A stretch of DNA of 64,000 nucleotides from Phaseolus vulgaris (GCF_000499845.2 NC_023753.2:18314087-18378086); one strand, 5' to 3'; shown: positions 46,240-58,390, numbered from the stretch's first letter. The notes: generated by a model not told the origin, from the sequence alone. Translations and numbers: made by a program.

Positions 46240-46480
46240 TTTTAGCTTGAGCGAAAATGTTCACCTGAGCAAAAATCAACCCGAAAGCACCCCAAATTTT
46301 ACCCAATTTTCACTTGAGAAAAAATTGTTCTCGTTCAAGTGAGAATGGACTTGAGAGCACTCAACTGAGCGAGAATTTTCTCGCTTGAGTGAAAATAGGA
46401 AAATAGGTATGGAAGCAACCCAAATTTTCCTGTCTTGATCTAGATTGAAAGAGGATCTTTCGCTTGAGTGAAAAGATGTA
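46240..46480. repeat. Cluster of CTTGAGTGA/GAGCGAGAA motifs
   Basis: Variants of TCGCTTGAGTGAAAA and CTGAGC.AGAA occur at least six times in 240 bp, in mixed orientation. This is unlike the surrounding AT-rich DNA and suggests part of an old LTR. Confidence 0.55.
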
Positions 46481-48199
46481 GATTTAACATCAAATATATA
46501 TTTTCACAAAATATAACAACCAACGTTGATACCACATTGTTTAGAGTTAGACAGGTACCCTTAGTGAGCTCATATACCATCCTTTATATCTATATATTCA
46601 TTATTTCTAAACCAATTATATTCGCGTTTCAAATAATCAATACTTGTAAATCTTACACTTCAAATGAATCATAATAAAATTCATACTACCATTCAAACAC
46701 TTTCCATCTCAAACAAAACACATTAAATAACTCATTCGGATCAAAATCAACATATACTATATAAAATTAACAAAATCAACCATTACATTTAATTTAAATC
46801 AATACACTATTTTATTGAAAAACAAAAAATCCTGCAAGAAGATCTGAAACTAGTGATCACATCATCTCCACATTCAAATCTTCTAACAAAAGGTTATATT
46901 GAAAATCAAAACTAGTTTCTCTTATCTAAGAAGAAGTAGATGTGCTCTCAAAGAGCTCCAATCCTACAAAGTCCAGTGGTAACTTAACCTGCATCATAGA
47001 GTTTTGATCAAATATCTAATTATATCACTAGGACTCTGAACTAACATTGACTAATCTTGAAGCTAAAAACACTACATGCAAAACATCTATAAAAAACAAA
47101 CCTAAAAACTCAAAACTGACTCAAGGAGCAAAGTTGAACTTACTCTAACTAAGATTATGATCGACAGTCTTGTAGTATTTGTTGATAGGAGTCCAATGTC
47201 AGACTCTAATCGTTAGCCTGATGACAAACGGATTCAAGAAGTTAGAGAGAAGACAAAGGAAAGAAAAAAAAGAATTTCCAGAGAGATTGTGATTCTTGTA
47301 AAATGAAGTCTGAATAATTTATTTTATTATCTTTATATTATTTCTATTTTAATAATAGAATATTCATATACTATTTTAAATATATCACTTTAGTTTTATT
47401 CTAAGACTATTTTATATGTCTTATTTTATTTACTAGGTATGTACGTTTAAAAGGTTATTCTATTTAGAAAAGATTTTATTGAAATAATTCATAGTAATGA
47501 GGAATTACTCAAGATATCAATTAGAAAGTATTCTTAACGTACACAAAATTACATATATAGATAAACAGATATTCCTAGCATTTTTTAGCTCAAAATGAAT
47601 AGCCGAGATGATAAAAAAAATAGTTAAAGTCATTTACACGAAGAAACACAGTGGAATTAGATGTCATAAAAATAGGTTAATTATTATTTATTAATTTGTA
47701 TTACTGACTCCACTGTAAGATAAATTTATCTCTCAAATAGTGCGATGTATGTAAGTTTCAAAATTATTCATTTAACTTACATCTTTATGAGAAAATAATT
47801 TAAAATACTTGTAAGGTATTAATATTAGTTTATAAATAAGTAGTAATATCAAACTTATTCACACACATTGTAGCACTTTTGTTAATCGTTTTATTAATTA
47901 GGTGATAGATAAGTTAGTACTAATAGATATTTTATTACTCTCCTGAATATGATTATAAATATTACATTTTTTGAGTTATAGTCAGTATTTTTTGTTTATT
48001 TTTTTAAATATCAGAAGAAAACAAAAATAAAAATACCTCTACAATCAAGGTTAAATTAAAAAAATATTGTATTTAATGTTATATTTTTGTCACATACCTC
48101 TACTTAATAATCTTTTTTTACATGAAAAAATGGTAATGATTTAATTGTCACATACCGATTTATAATAATGTTATGTGTACTTACGACAAGTTGATAATC

Positions 48200-48420
48200 T
48201 TTTATTTTGTTACATTATGAAAAGATCGTACACTTAATTTTTTTTTTTATAATTTTTTATGCTTTATGTCATATAATACCTTATTTGCATTTTAATCCTA
48301 CAATATTCTTTTTTATTTTGTCCCATTATGAAAATAGTGTATACTGAATTTTATTTTTATTATTTTTTATGCTTTGATTCGTGCAATATTAGTTTTTGCA
48401 TTTTAATTCCTACAATAAAA
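48200..48420 (+). repeat. ~110-bp tandem duplication
   Basis: TTATTTTGT..CATTATGAAAA...TTTTTTATGCTTT...TTTGCATTTTAAT.CCTACAAT is repeated at about 48201-48309 and 48313-48415 with moderate divergence. Confidence 0.75.
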
Positions 48421-49019
48421 ACATTGTACCATAATAATCTTAAATCAATTTGTAAATATTTTAGGAAATTTAATTTTTTCATATAATAATTAAAGTAAAA
48501 ACGTTTGAATTTGAGATGTACATAAAAAGGATGGTATTCATATAACTCTGGGAGAAAATATTAGAATTGGGGAAATTCCCAAACATATTTTTTATTAAAA
48601 ATTATAAAATTATAAATGAAGTTTATTAATTTTAGTATTTATAATTTTATAAATTTTAATTAAAGACAAAATATTCGTTTAAAAAAATTTAAAAAGTGTA
48701 TTATTAGTAATTGTCTTTTTCCAACACAATTTAGAATAATAAAAGTTATTCTTTTAATTTAAAACAGTATTTTTGAGATACATATATACACACGAATATT
48801 TCTTTTGAAAAAGGGAAATAGAAATTCAATAATATATATAATTAAATGATGAAATTGTTGTGTTAGTTTCCTTGAATTTTGGAGTGTCTAGAAAGTGCTG
48901 AAGATGAAAAATGAGTGAACTAAAACAAAAGAGAAATTTATAGAAATTGTGAGGAATGTAATTGTGAACCAAGGTATAGATCAGAAAAGTGTTCCCACAA
49001 AGCAAGGTAGCTCAACTCA

Positions 49020-49891
49020 ATGGCATCATCATTTCTGGGTACTTCATTTCCCAACCACTTCACACAAACCAAACACTCAGCTGCTCCTCAAAGTAGAGGA
49101 GTTCCAACAAGGAGGAGAGTGCACTTAACAACAACAGCAGAGAGCATGACAACTGTCATAGAGAAACTGGGCATCAAGATTGAGAGAAACCCTCCTGAGT
49201 CCAAGCTCACTCAACTGGGTGTTAGGAAATGGCCCAAGTAATACTTCTTTTCTTCTATTTATTTTTCCAATTTCATTTCAGTTATTTTAGTGGTGATTTC
49301 TTGCTCCTTTTGTTTTTCTTGTGAGGTTTCGGTTAAGATTTTTTGTTTCATAGAATCATGCTATGTGCCAAGGTTTTCATGGCATGTTCATTATATTTTT
49401 GTGCCATGGGATTGAAGTTGATTTTGTTAAGCTGTCTGTATTATGAATGACTGAAGAAATCACAGGAAACACCTTTTTGAGGTTCTTATATGCCTATTAC
49501 CTTAATTAACAAATTAGGTAGACCTGAAAGGCTGCAAGAAGCTATCTCTTTAGTTGACTCTAATATAGAAGTTGCAAGATATATATACTACAAGCTTTCA
49601 TGTTTTCAACCAACTATTTTTTTTTGTTCTTTCAAATGCATTTGATCTTTCTCTGATTCGGTGTGACAACATTTGATGTATGACAGATGGGGATGCCCTC
49701 CAAGCAAATTCCCATGGACATATGAAGCCAAAGAGACTTGCTATCTTCTGGAAGGAAAAGTGAAGGTCTTTCCTAGTGGGTCAACTGAATCAGTTGAAAT
49801 TGCTGCTGGTGACTTGGTTGTGTTTCCCAAAGGGATGAGTTGCACTTGGGATGTGTCTGTTGGTGTGGACAAGCACTATAATTTTGAATAA
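49020..49891 (+). CDS. Small plastid-targeted cupin-domain protein
   Basis: Two exons, 49020-49237 and 49687-49891, join through a GT..AG intron to give 140 residues ending in HYNFE. Residues 1-40 are rich in Ser, Thr and Arg with few acids, typical of a chloroplast transit peptide. The body has the single RmlC-like cupin fold of the DUF861/Cupin_3 type: WGCPPSKFPWTY, ETCYLLEGKVKV, then AAGDLVVFPKGMSCTWDV. This family resembles the cupin domain of (S)-ureidoglycine aminohydrolase, but a single-domain plant protein of this size has no established reaction that I know of. The start is the first ATG after AT-rich upstream sequence and gives the transit peptide. Intact and the best-preserved small gene here. 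Confidence 0.92.
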
Positions 49892-51072
49892 AACCTACAA
49901 AGGGTGCCTATCATGAACAAGAAACAGGGATTTCATGATTTGGTGATGCAGTTGGAACTAATGAGGAGTTTGGATTGGTATTTAGCTTTCGAACATGTTA
50001 TTCTTTTCTTCTGTTTTTCTCATGCTTTTTCTCCATTTCACTTAGTTTAGTTACACAGTATTAATAATGGAATGGATTGTATTCAACTATCGTTAATATT
50101 GATGACAAACAAGATGAGTTGGATTAGGATCATAGGAATCTCCTTGAATTAAAGTTCTTAGTAGTATCTCAAACAACTTTCTCCATACAAGCAATATTTG
50201 ACATTTAGTGATTATTTAAAGGAGGTTATGCCTCCTTTGAGACCTCCAAAATAGTATTCCCTATATAAATGGGTATTGTATGAAACTACCCAAATTTAAG
50301 AGACAATGGCTACTTCATTACATTGTGTGTGTGGTGGTTTTCATTGTTCCTCTTCAAAAGCATTCATTCTCGGATCAAGCTTCGTGTCCTCTTTCACTTC
50401 TTTCGTTGATTTTATTTCTCGATAAAAGTGAGGGATGAAGTGCCTGAAAATTCGCTTAAAATTTCAATTGACTTCGTCAGTATTTTGTTCTGAATCAGTT
50501 CCTTCAGTACCCTACATTTCTGTTGCCATCTCCTTGCATGCAAGTCCTCACAACTGTACTTTGGTATTTGAACAAAAAAATTGGAATGTTTGATTAATCA
50601 TTATCAGAAATCCACATGGAACTTTCTTAGCAGCCTTAAATTCTTAAAAACATAATTATATTAAATTTTTAACCAACAGATATAGAGTTTATGATTAAAA
50701 TATAAAATAAATATGAACTTAACTTTAGTAATATATATGCTCAATCAATTATAAACTATCATAGATATAACTTTTATACTAATCATTCTAAAACTTAACA
50801 TCTTATAATAGTGATGATCTATCACTAAATGGTATAATTTTTTAAGTATATGTGAATTCTAATTAACTTATAAGATGTACTTATAATAGTCTATACTTGG
50901 ATAAATCTAAACAAGTAAAAACAGAACAAAAGTACTCCACTATTAATCCTAAACCTACGTTGAATCATAGATATGCCACCTGCTGTAGCATTGTTAAGGC
51001 CCTCAAACTGTCTTGTCAAACTAAAACACAAACATCAACAAGAAAAGCGACAACATACAGAAAAAGGAGGAG
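49892..51072. other. Spacer between cupin and fructokinase genes
   Basis: Contains the cupin 3' UTR and presumably the fructokinase promoter. A TATA-like CCTATATAAATGGG near 50261 and the short palindromic GGAGGTTATGCCTCC near 50222 are visible, but no downstream ORF belongs to them; this may be an old LTR fragment. Confidence 0.5.
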
Positions 51073-52919
51073 ATGTCAGGCTCAGCAGATCCAATGGTGA
51101 TATCATTCGGTGAGATGCTCATCGACTTTGTTCCTGACACATCTGGTGTCTCCTTGGCTGAGTCTAATGCTTTTATCAAAGCCCCTGGAGGTGCTCCTGC
51201 CAATGTTGCTTGTGCCATAGCTAAACTTGGTGGAAATGCTGCCTTCATTGGCAAGGTTCTTCATTTCTACAAACATTCATTTCCCATCCTATCATTGAGA
51301 TTATTCATTATCAAGGTTTTTTAAATTAAGGTGGTGTCACATTTTTATCACGTTTCTTGTTATTGCATTTAAAGGCAGTCACACACAGCTGTGACCGCAG
51401 ACATCTCAAAAACCTCTATGTTGCAGGCGATTTTTCCTATATCTTTTTTCAAAACCTTGTTGGTTATTTTTTTTTTTGGTCCTTTTTACTTAACGAAGGA
51501 TTGATGATTTCAATGTGACAGGTGGGAGATGATGAGTTTGGAAGGATGCTAGTTGATATTTTGAGGAAAAACAATGTGAACACTGATGGTATTTGTTTTG
51601 ATACGGAGGCAAGAACTGCTTTGGCTTTTGTGACATTGAGGAAGGATGGAGAGAGGGAGTTCATGTTTTATAGAAATCCCAGTGCAGATATGTTGCTGGC
51701 GGAGTCAGAATTGAATATGGGTTTGATCAAGCAGGCTAAGGTATTTCATTATGGATCCATTAGCCTGATCTCAGAGCCATGCAGATCAGCTCACTTGGCT
51801 GCCATGAAAGTTGCTAGAGAGAGTGGTGCTCTGCTCTCCTATGATCCAAATGTAAGGCTGCCTTTGTGGCCTTCTGAGGAGGCTGCCAGGTCTGGGATCA
51901 AGAGCATATGGTTTGATGCGGACTTCATCAAGGTACAACTTTTCTTAGTTTTCATTACATTTTCTAGAAGCCTAGAACATAGTGAAGGGTGTGTGACAGA
52001 ATAAAGCTATTTAGATCACGAACTTATTCTATTTTTTCTATTGAGCGGTGGGCCATTTGTTTTTGTTATAAAATAGTAGAACAAGACGATTCCGGATGTC
52101 AATTTTTCGCTCAAAATGTCTAGTTTGTAATATGATCAAATGATTGTACAAATAAATTGGTCACTGTATATGCAGGTGAGTGATGACGAAGTTCAATTTC
52201 TAACACAAGGTGATTCTGAGAAGGAAGATGTTGTCATGTCTCTGTGGCATGACAGATTGAAGTTGCTTCTTGTCACTGATGGAGAGAAGGGTTGCAGATA
52301 TTTCACAAAGGTACAGTCCAACATCCACCCATGTTTTTGAAAATAATGTTTGATTCAATAAAGCATTTTTTTAAGGAAACCAAGATAACGCATTTGATTA
52401 TTAGTACTGGTTGGTTACATGCATTTATGCAGTTAAAGAGCTTGTCATCCCATATTCAAGTAGGATTTTATTTGTTGATACGCATTTTAGGTAGATATAG
52501 TGCAATCTAAATTTTACGTCTTTGGATATATTGTTTGACTGTAGAACTTCAAAGGAAGGGTAACTGGATTTTCAGTGAAGGCAGTTGACACAACTGGTGC
52601 TGGTGATTCTTTTGTCGGTGCAATTCTCACAGCTGTGGCCAGGGACGCTTCCATATTTGATGTATCTCTCTCACTCGCACTGTAGAATCTTATCTTCTCA
52701 TTGGCTGAAGCCTTTTTTGTTTCCAAGACTAGAGTTTGTTATCTTGCCATGGGCTGACATATTTTTGTTTTATTGGATCAGAATGAACAAAAACTGAGAG
52801 AGGCTTTGATGTTTGCCAATGCTTGTGGAGCAATGTGTACAACACAGAAGGGTGCAATTCCTGCACTTCCAACCGCCACAGAGGCTGGGAAATTTATTTC
52901 CGACTCTAAAGCCACATAG
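51073..52919 (+). CDS. FRK: Fructokinase (pfkB family)
   Basis: Five exons (51073-51255, 51522-51932, 52176-52310, 52545-52661, 52782-52919), all with GT..AG introns in phase 0, encode 327 residues, the usual length of plant cytosolic fructokinase. The enzyme phosphorylates fructose to fructose 6-phosphate with ATP, feeding sucrose breakdown products into glycolysis and starch synthesis. pfkB signature 1 is at residues 39-46 (GGAPANVA). Signature 2, [12 protein letters not shown], starts at residue 258 with the catalytic base Asp264. Other family landmarks are [16 protein letters not shown]-like [31 protein letters not shown] and [14 protein letters not shown] [10 protein letters not shown]. 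No transit peptide is visible, so a cytosolic enzyme is likely. No lesions found. Confidence 0.96.
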
Positions 52920-53079
52920 ACTCTCTTCCACATTTCATAGTCCACAGGACCAGCCATTGATTCTTCATATAGCTTTCATATTTGATACCTAATGACTTGA
53001 AATTGTTGTTTCTGTTTATGAATAATAACCGATTTGTTCTTCCTTCTTTGCATAATGAGTGAGTGTCTATAAGCACATC

Positions 53080-53400
53080 CTAGAAGCCAAAATTATCCAA
53101 TGAAAATATGACATATTTGTTTAACACAATCGCAATAACTATGTCTATATCTGTTATAGAAAAATTAAACGGTTTAATTGCCTGCTCCCTCTTCTCCCCA
53201 AGGATATGCTTCAACATCTCCAAAGCCAATCTCACAGTCTCATCCTCTCCAAAGAGCTTGGCAACTAAAAATGTAACGGCATTCACGGGTGGCTGTTTCC
53301 CTTTCCCCATTGCCACCAGATACACTCCATTTGCCTCTCTAGCTTTCTTCCGTTTACACAATCAGGACAAAATTTCTCCAACTATGTCACCATCATACAA
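53080..53400 (-). pseudogene. Pentatricopeptide-repeat-like fragment
   Basis: The minus strand encodes CKRKKAREANGVYLVAMGKG, PPVNAVTFLVAKLFGEDETV, RLALEMLK and GEKREQAIKPFN. The pattern (KK..EA..VY, AVTFLV..L, AL.ML) resembles helical repeats of plant PPR proteins, usually imported into organelles for RNA processing. Just upstream, YDGDIVGEILS continues the similarity but ends in a stop. Only about two repeats are present. I take it as a gene fragment; assignment is by motif style only. Confidence 0.5.
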
Positions 53401-54208
53401 TGTCCTGCATATGACCAAAACGAGACACTTCACTTGTTACTAGAACTTGATTGTTTTTTAGCAAGCGATTAATGAGGAAGAATCTATAATTTCTATTAAT
53501 CAAACGGTGGATACTAACGAGGAAAGAGTCCTACACCAACTAAGTATGAGTACAAAATGGAATGGAGGTCAAGCTGCAAAAGTAAGAAGAATCACAAAAA
53601 GGGGAAAAAGTGGCAAAAGGAAGAAAAAGAATGGATAGATAAGAACAAGAAGACAGAGTTTTAGAAATAATCCATATTGCTTCAAGAAAGTAAAAGTATA
53701 TTTTTTAAACCGTTTAAGGTACTGAGGATGTCAAGCGTAGCCCTCCCTATCGCCGGGATGATTTCAACTGAACAAAATCTAAATGAGACCACAGTTTGAT
53801 GCACAGACTACATCTTTTGTCACCTATTTTAAAAATACAAGGAGAATCATCATATATACAACTTTTCAAAATACGTGATATAGAATATATTTTTTTTTAA
53901 TCTATCAATCTATAATATAAATAGAAGGCACTTCTCAAGTAAGTTCTAAAAAATTTTAAAAAGAAAAGATTTCTCAAACTCATTCTTAGAGTAACAAGTG
54001 GCACGCTTATAACTTACACGTGTGCAAAATCTCATTTCTTTAAATACTCTCGTTCTTTATATACTTTCAGCGTTTCTCTCTCTCCTATTTTTTTACTTCC
54101 CAATTTCTCTTTCTTTTTCATTGCCTTTTGGTTTCTCTCATTCATTTCATGGATTTCTTCTTCTATGGGTTTGCTATATGCTTCTTCATTTTGGGCTTCT
54201 CTAGGTGA
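53401..54208. other. AT-rich spacer, possible 5' region of the B3 locus
   Basis: No coding sequence. Pyrimidine-rich DNA with TCTCTCTCTCC near 54078 precedes the tandem array and would fit a plant 5' UTR, but no transcript start can be proven. Confidence 0.45.
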
Positions 54209-54764
54209 TTGTTGCTTCTATGTTTGTTTGTTACGTTTCACAGCATAATTTTTTTTTGTTTCTTATCAAAGTTGCTTGCTTTTAATGTTTCAATCTGATT
54301 CTTTTCATCTCATTTACGGTTTCTTTGCTCCACTAATCTTGATGTTTTTGCTTCTTTGTTTGTTATGTATTTTCGCAACATAAAAATGATATTTTTTTTT
54401 GGTTTTTCTTATAAAAGTTTCATGTTTTTCATGTTTCTGCTTCATCTCTTTTACCGTTTCTTTGCTTCTTTGTTCTTCACATTGTTGCTTTTGTGTTTGT
54501 TTGTTATGTTGTTTCACATTATAAAAATAACTTTTTTATGGGTTTTTTTTTTATCAAAATTGCTTGCTTTTAATGTTTCTGCCGATTCTCTTCCTCTCAT
54601 TTACGGTTTCTTTGTTCCGCTAATCTTGATTTTTTGCTTCTCTGTTTGTTATGCATTTTCGCAACATAAAAATGATTTTTTTTTTGTTTTTCTTATCAAA
54701 GTTTCGTGTTTTTCATGTTTCTGCTGATTCTTTTCATCTCTTTTACAGTTTCTTTGCTCCATTG

Positions 54765-55837
54765 TGTTGATCAAGAGTGATCAAGAGCTTTGAAGAATCC
54801 AAATCCAAGGTGTTTGATGAAAGGCTGGTGTTGCTGCTGTGTGTGGGTGGGATTTGAGTAGATTAAAGCGTGATCCACTCTTTTGTTGAATCTAAAACTG
54901 ATATGAATTAAAACCTTTTTTTTAAAAAAAATTCAACTAAGTGAAAAATAACCTGTTGTTTTGTCAAATCAATCGGTTGTTTTGTTCTTAGATGTTTTAA
55001 AATAGGTTGAAAGTTATTTGACTTGGTTGACTTAACTGTCAAACCAAATCAATCGGTTGTTTCGTGGTTTCAACCGATTGTTTCTTTGAAAATCCTAACA
55101 GAATTCTGTTTTGAATGATGAATCTGTCTTAAATGATTTCTAACTAAATAGGCTCCTTCATTAAATGTTTTGCCTAATCTTTGGAAAATATAAATAGTTT
55201 TTTATATGTTTATAAAGAGTAAGAAACAGTTTTGAGAAATTCAGTTTGACATATTTGATCTCAAGTTTTCAAGATTCACATCAAGCTTTGGATTTTCAGG
55301 TGAGAGTGAAATAGGATTGCAATTGTATTCTTTTCAGATTGTACTTTGATAAGGTGTAATCCTTTCTCAATCTTCTATATTTTTGTTGTTGTATTGTCAA
55401 GGAGTGTTGTGTGTTCTTGAGGTTTCCAAGATCAATACTCTTGGTGTGGTTTTCCAAAGGTAGTGTGTTTCTTGAGGGGTTCAAGGTCACTACTTTGGTG
55501 TGTGGTGTTTGTAATCTGGTTTGATTGCTTAGTGGATTACCTAGTGGTTTATGGGAACTGGATGTAGCTCTTGTTGTAAGAGTGAACCAGTATAAATTGT
55601 TTTTGTGCATTTCTCTTTCTTTGAGCTCCTTTAATTCTGTTTTTAAGTTGTTTAAGTTTTAACTAGTATAAACAACCGATTGTTTTTATGTGTTTTGCTT
55701 TAAAACAGTTTGTGTTCTTGGCTATCTTGATTCCTCTTCTGGATTTCTTCACAGAATTTCATTAAACCTTCAAAAGTTTTCATAAATCTCTTATAAAAAA
55801 TTCACCCCCCTCTTGTTTAAGGTCATATATTCTAACA
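54765..55837 (+). repeat. Solo LTR of family B with clean target duplication
   Basis: Runs TGTTGATCAAGAG to TATTCTAACA (1073 bp) with CATTG on both sides (54760-54764 and 55838-55842). Removing it and one CATTG restores CTCCATTGTTCTTG, which occurs intact in another array unit at about 55978. It carries the family-B motifs: ATCGGTTGTTT pairs, TATAAATAG and a C run before its 3' end. It derives from LTR-LTR recombination of a full element. Confidence 0.93.
55189..55197 (+). promoter_or_regulatory. TATA box in family-B solo LTR
   Basis: TATAAATAG at the position equivalent to 34495-34504 in another family-B LTR. Confidence 0.65.
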
Positions 55838-56239
55838 CATTGTTCTTGACATTTTTGCTTCTGTGCTTCTTACATTGTTTGACAACATAAAAATGATTTC
55901 TTTTGGATTTTCTTATCAAAGTTTCTTGCTTTTCATGTTTCTGCTGATTCTTTTCATCTCTTTTATGGTTTATTTGCTCCATTGTTCTTATCAAAGTTGT
56001 TTTCTTTTAATGTTTCTTTGCTCCGCTAATCTTGGTAATGTTGCTTCTCAGTTTGTTATGTTTTTTCACAACATAGAAATGATATCTTTCAAGCTGGTAT
56101 TTTTTTCATTTCATGTATTTTATGGTATTTTTTTCCACTCTTTTTCAATATTTAGTAATTGTTTTATATTGTTTTATGAGACTTTATTGTTCTCTGTGAT
56201 ATAGTACCCCACAGATCAGATTTGGATGACTTTTTGAGA

Positions 56240-57058
56240 ATGGAAAGCAAGGGAAAGTTCCAGACAATGCACCTATTAAACAAGGTATGTTTCCTTTTAT
56301 TTTTTTTATCTTATTTCAGATTATTATTTACGAAGATGTAACATGAGTTTTGTTTTGAAAATGATCATGCTTTTGTTGATCATGCTTTTGCCATTGAGTG
56401 GGCCTCGGAACTCGGAGAAAATTGGTTTTTGGTGGATAATGAAGGTCAAAGACAAGTTGTTAAGTATAATATGGATATGTCATATCCAATGCTCAATGGA
56501 GGTTGGAGTGAAATACGCAAGTTTTATGGTCTTTCTGGCGATCACGTTGTATATTTTGATTATGTTGGAAATAAAATTTTTAAGTTTACCTTGTTTAAGG
56601 GAGAATCTACCGACTTATCTGTTGATAAATTTTATGATCGTCTTCAAAACTGTGGCTCTCTCATTGAGGGTTTTTATGATCATTTCATTATAGTACTATC
56701 ACACTATCAGTGTGATTCCAGTTTTCTGGTAACTTTTTTTGCATAAGTTCTGTTTTTTTTAACATTATGTTACTTAATTACTGTATTCATACACGTCTCT
56801 ATTTACTTTTAGGATGTTCCTCTTGCTTTTGCCAATTACCTTCTAGAAAGCATGTTAGAGTATATTGTCCTTCTTGGACATAAGAGTGAAGTAAAGTGCA
56901 AAATTCTGCTAAGGTCACCTCCGAAAGCTTAAGTTAAATTTGGTTCTGAATGGAGGCAATTTTGTCAGATTCATGCACTTCATGAAGACGATAAATTGAT
57001 ATTTGAAGCTAATAGAGGAGTGACCCCTGTCCATATGAGGGTGTTAGCAGTTCTTTGA
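56240..57058 (+). pseudogene. Two-domain B3 DNA-binding protein gene (broken)
   Basis: Exons read 56240-56284 (MESKGKFQTMHLLNK), about 56340-56728 and 56813-57058, with GT..AG introns. Exon 2 encodes a B3-like domain (ENWFLVDNEGQ, NGGWSEIRKFYGLSGDH, FDYVGNKIFKF). Exon 3 encodes a second one (DVPLAFANYLLESM, KFGSEWRQFCQIHAL, EDDKLIFEANRG, MRVLAVL). B3 domains are plant-specific DNA-binding folds of transcription factors such as the REM group. A stop TAA at 56930-56932 cuts the second domain between PPKA and VKFG; the frame stays open after it to a TGA at 57056-57058. The gene is therefore probably dead, or makes a truncated one-domain protein. Confidence 0.72.
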
Positions 57059-57740
57059 AAAGTCGCAAAAATTTATTTGCCAAGGACAATGTTATATCTA
57101 TTTTAATATTACAAGTTATGTTTCCTTACATCCTCTTTGTTTGAATTTTTTGTTTTAATTTTGAAGTTTATTTAATATAAGCATTTTAGCAATATGTAAA
57201 TTTAAAATGATTTGTAATATGGAAATATGTACTGAATAATGTAAAGTTGAAATGTTGTCAATTTTAATTATAACATAGATATCATCACACCTAAGTATAC
57301 CGCCTGATTGTGAAAAAATACGTAGTATATCTTTAAAAAGACGGGTAAATCTAGAATGTGTTGGCATAAACAAAAGTGGTTTGCGGTAAAACAATTATCA
57401 GTACATAAACTTCATAAAAAGTTATTCCTTTTTTTGTTCGTTTCAAAATTTTCTCAAAATTTACCAATGTTTATTATGTTATATTATAATGTATCCATTT
57501 GGATTTGTTTTTTCAAAGAACTTCTGAGGCATTTACTGCAGTCTATAAATTTGTCCTTTTTTTTATGACTATTATTTCATATTATATTACTTTTTTACAT
57601 TTGATAAGAAAGGTGGTGGTGTAATTTAATCAAAGTTGCGTGGTTAACTATGACGCGAAAAGCTGATAAAGGTTTCATCTTTGGTCAATTTTTAGAGAAA
57701 GTGTTAATAAAGTTTGTATTTTTAGATGTATTCAAGTCAT
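57059..57740. other. AT-rich spacer downstream of the B3 gene
   Basis: No coding signal; about 680 bp of AT-rich DNA, including the presumed 3' UTR of the B3 gene. Confidence 0.5.
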
Positions 57741-58390
57741 AGATAGGTTTATTTCTTCATTTTCATGTTTGCACAGAATTTGTCGATAAAGTTTTCATTT
57801 TTACACAGTTATCCCATTTCGTTAAAAACACTTTCTCTAAATATTGTGTATCTGACACTCCAATTGAGTAAATTTAAATATGTTTTTAGGCCTTTACTTG
57901 CGTGCGTTGTATTGGTTTTTTTTTTTTTTTTGTTTCTATTACCTTATTAGCTTAAGTCATTAATGTTGCTCTCTGCGCTTTGTATCAAGTTTTTCTATTT
58001 TTTATTTCTTTGTGTTCTTCTGTAATTTGTCAACGCCACCGCTAGTTTCATAGGCTTGTATCTTGATTTTCATGTTTTACAGAGAAGTGTTAAAAAGTTT
58101 GCATTTTTTCAAATATTTCGGGTTTTTTTACAGAACACATGCTCTTAAAATTGTGGATCTGGCACTTTGTACTTTCACTAATGTTGTATCTGATTTTATA
58201 CTTCTACCGACTGTTTTGCATTTGGTTCTTTTGTTTTTATTACCTGATTATGTTAAGTCATTAATGTTGATCTCTGCGCTTTCTATCTCACTTTTGCTCC
58301 TATTGATTTCTTTACGTTTTCAGTAATCTGTGAATGCCACCACCACTTTCATAGGTTTCTTTCTTCATTTTTCATGTTTTAAATCTGATT
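57741..58390 (+). repeat. ~303-bp tandem repeat, two units and a partial third
   Basis: TTTCATAGG.TT.TTTCTT.ATTTTCATGTTT begins near 57741, 58044 and 58346. Within the units, TTAAGTCATTAATGTTG.TCTCTGCGCTTT recurs at 57951 and 58254, an offset of 303. Divergence is moderate. Noncoding. Confidence 0.82.

Larger units (their letters stand above)
43023..48980. other. AT-rich intergenic DNA, no gene recognised
   Basis: Nearly 6 kb with only short ORFs. It contains a hairpin (43232-43259), a repeat-like GC-richer block at about 45650-47330 with CGCTTGAGTGA motifs, a ~110-bp tandem duplication (48200-48420) and an AT-only inverted repeat near 48590-48665. The block at 45650-47330 looks like LTR debris, but I cannot assign it to a family. 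Confidence 0.6.
54209..56200 (+). repeat. ~140-bp tandem array, about six units, split by a solo LTR
   Basis: Units begin near 54209, 54348, 54484, 54634, 55855 and 56040. Each has TTGCTTCT.TGTTTGTTATG, ACAACATAAAAATGAT, TTTTTCTTATCAAAGTT, TTTTCATGTTTCTGCTGATTC, TTTTCATCTC, and ends TTTCTTTGCTCC. Spacing is 136-150 bp, or about 143 between the fourth and fifth if the inserted LTR is removed. T-rich ORFs here are low-complexity artefacts. Confidence 0.82.

Noticed and set aside
50222..50290. TATA-like sequence as the fructokinase promoter
   Set aside because: It lies about 800 bp upstream of the start codon with no evident leader exon; more likely an old LTR fragment.
54356..54727. Phe-rich ORF that looks like membrane segments
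   Set aside because: It comes from T-rich tandem repeat units and changes with unit spacing; no gene structure.
55296..55610. 104-codon minus-strand ORF
   Set aside because: Falls inside the family-B solo LTR, opposite its transcribed strand, and has no recognisable domain.
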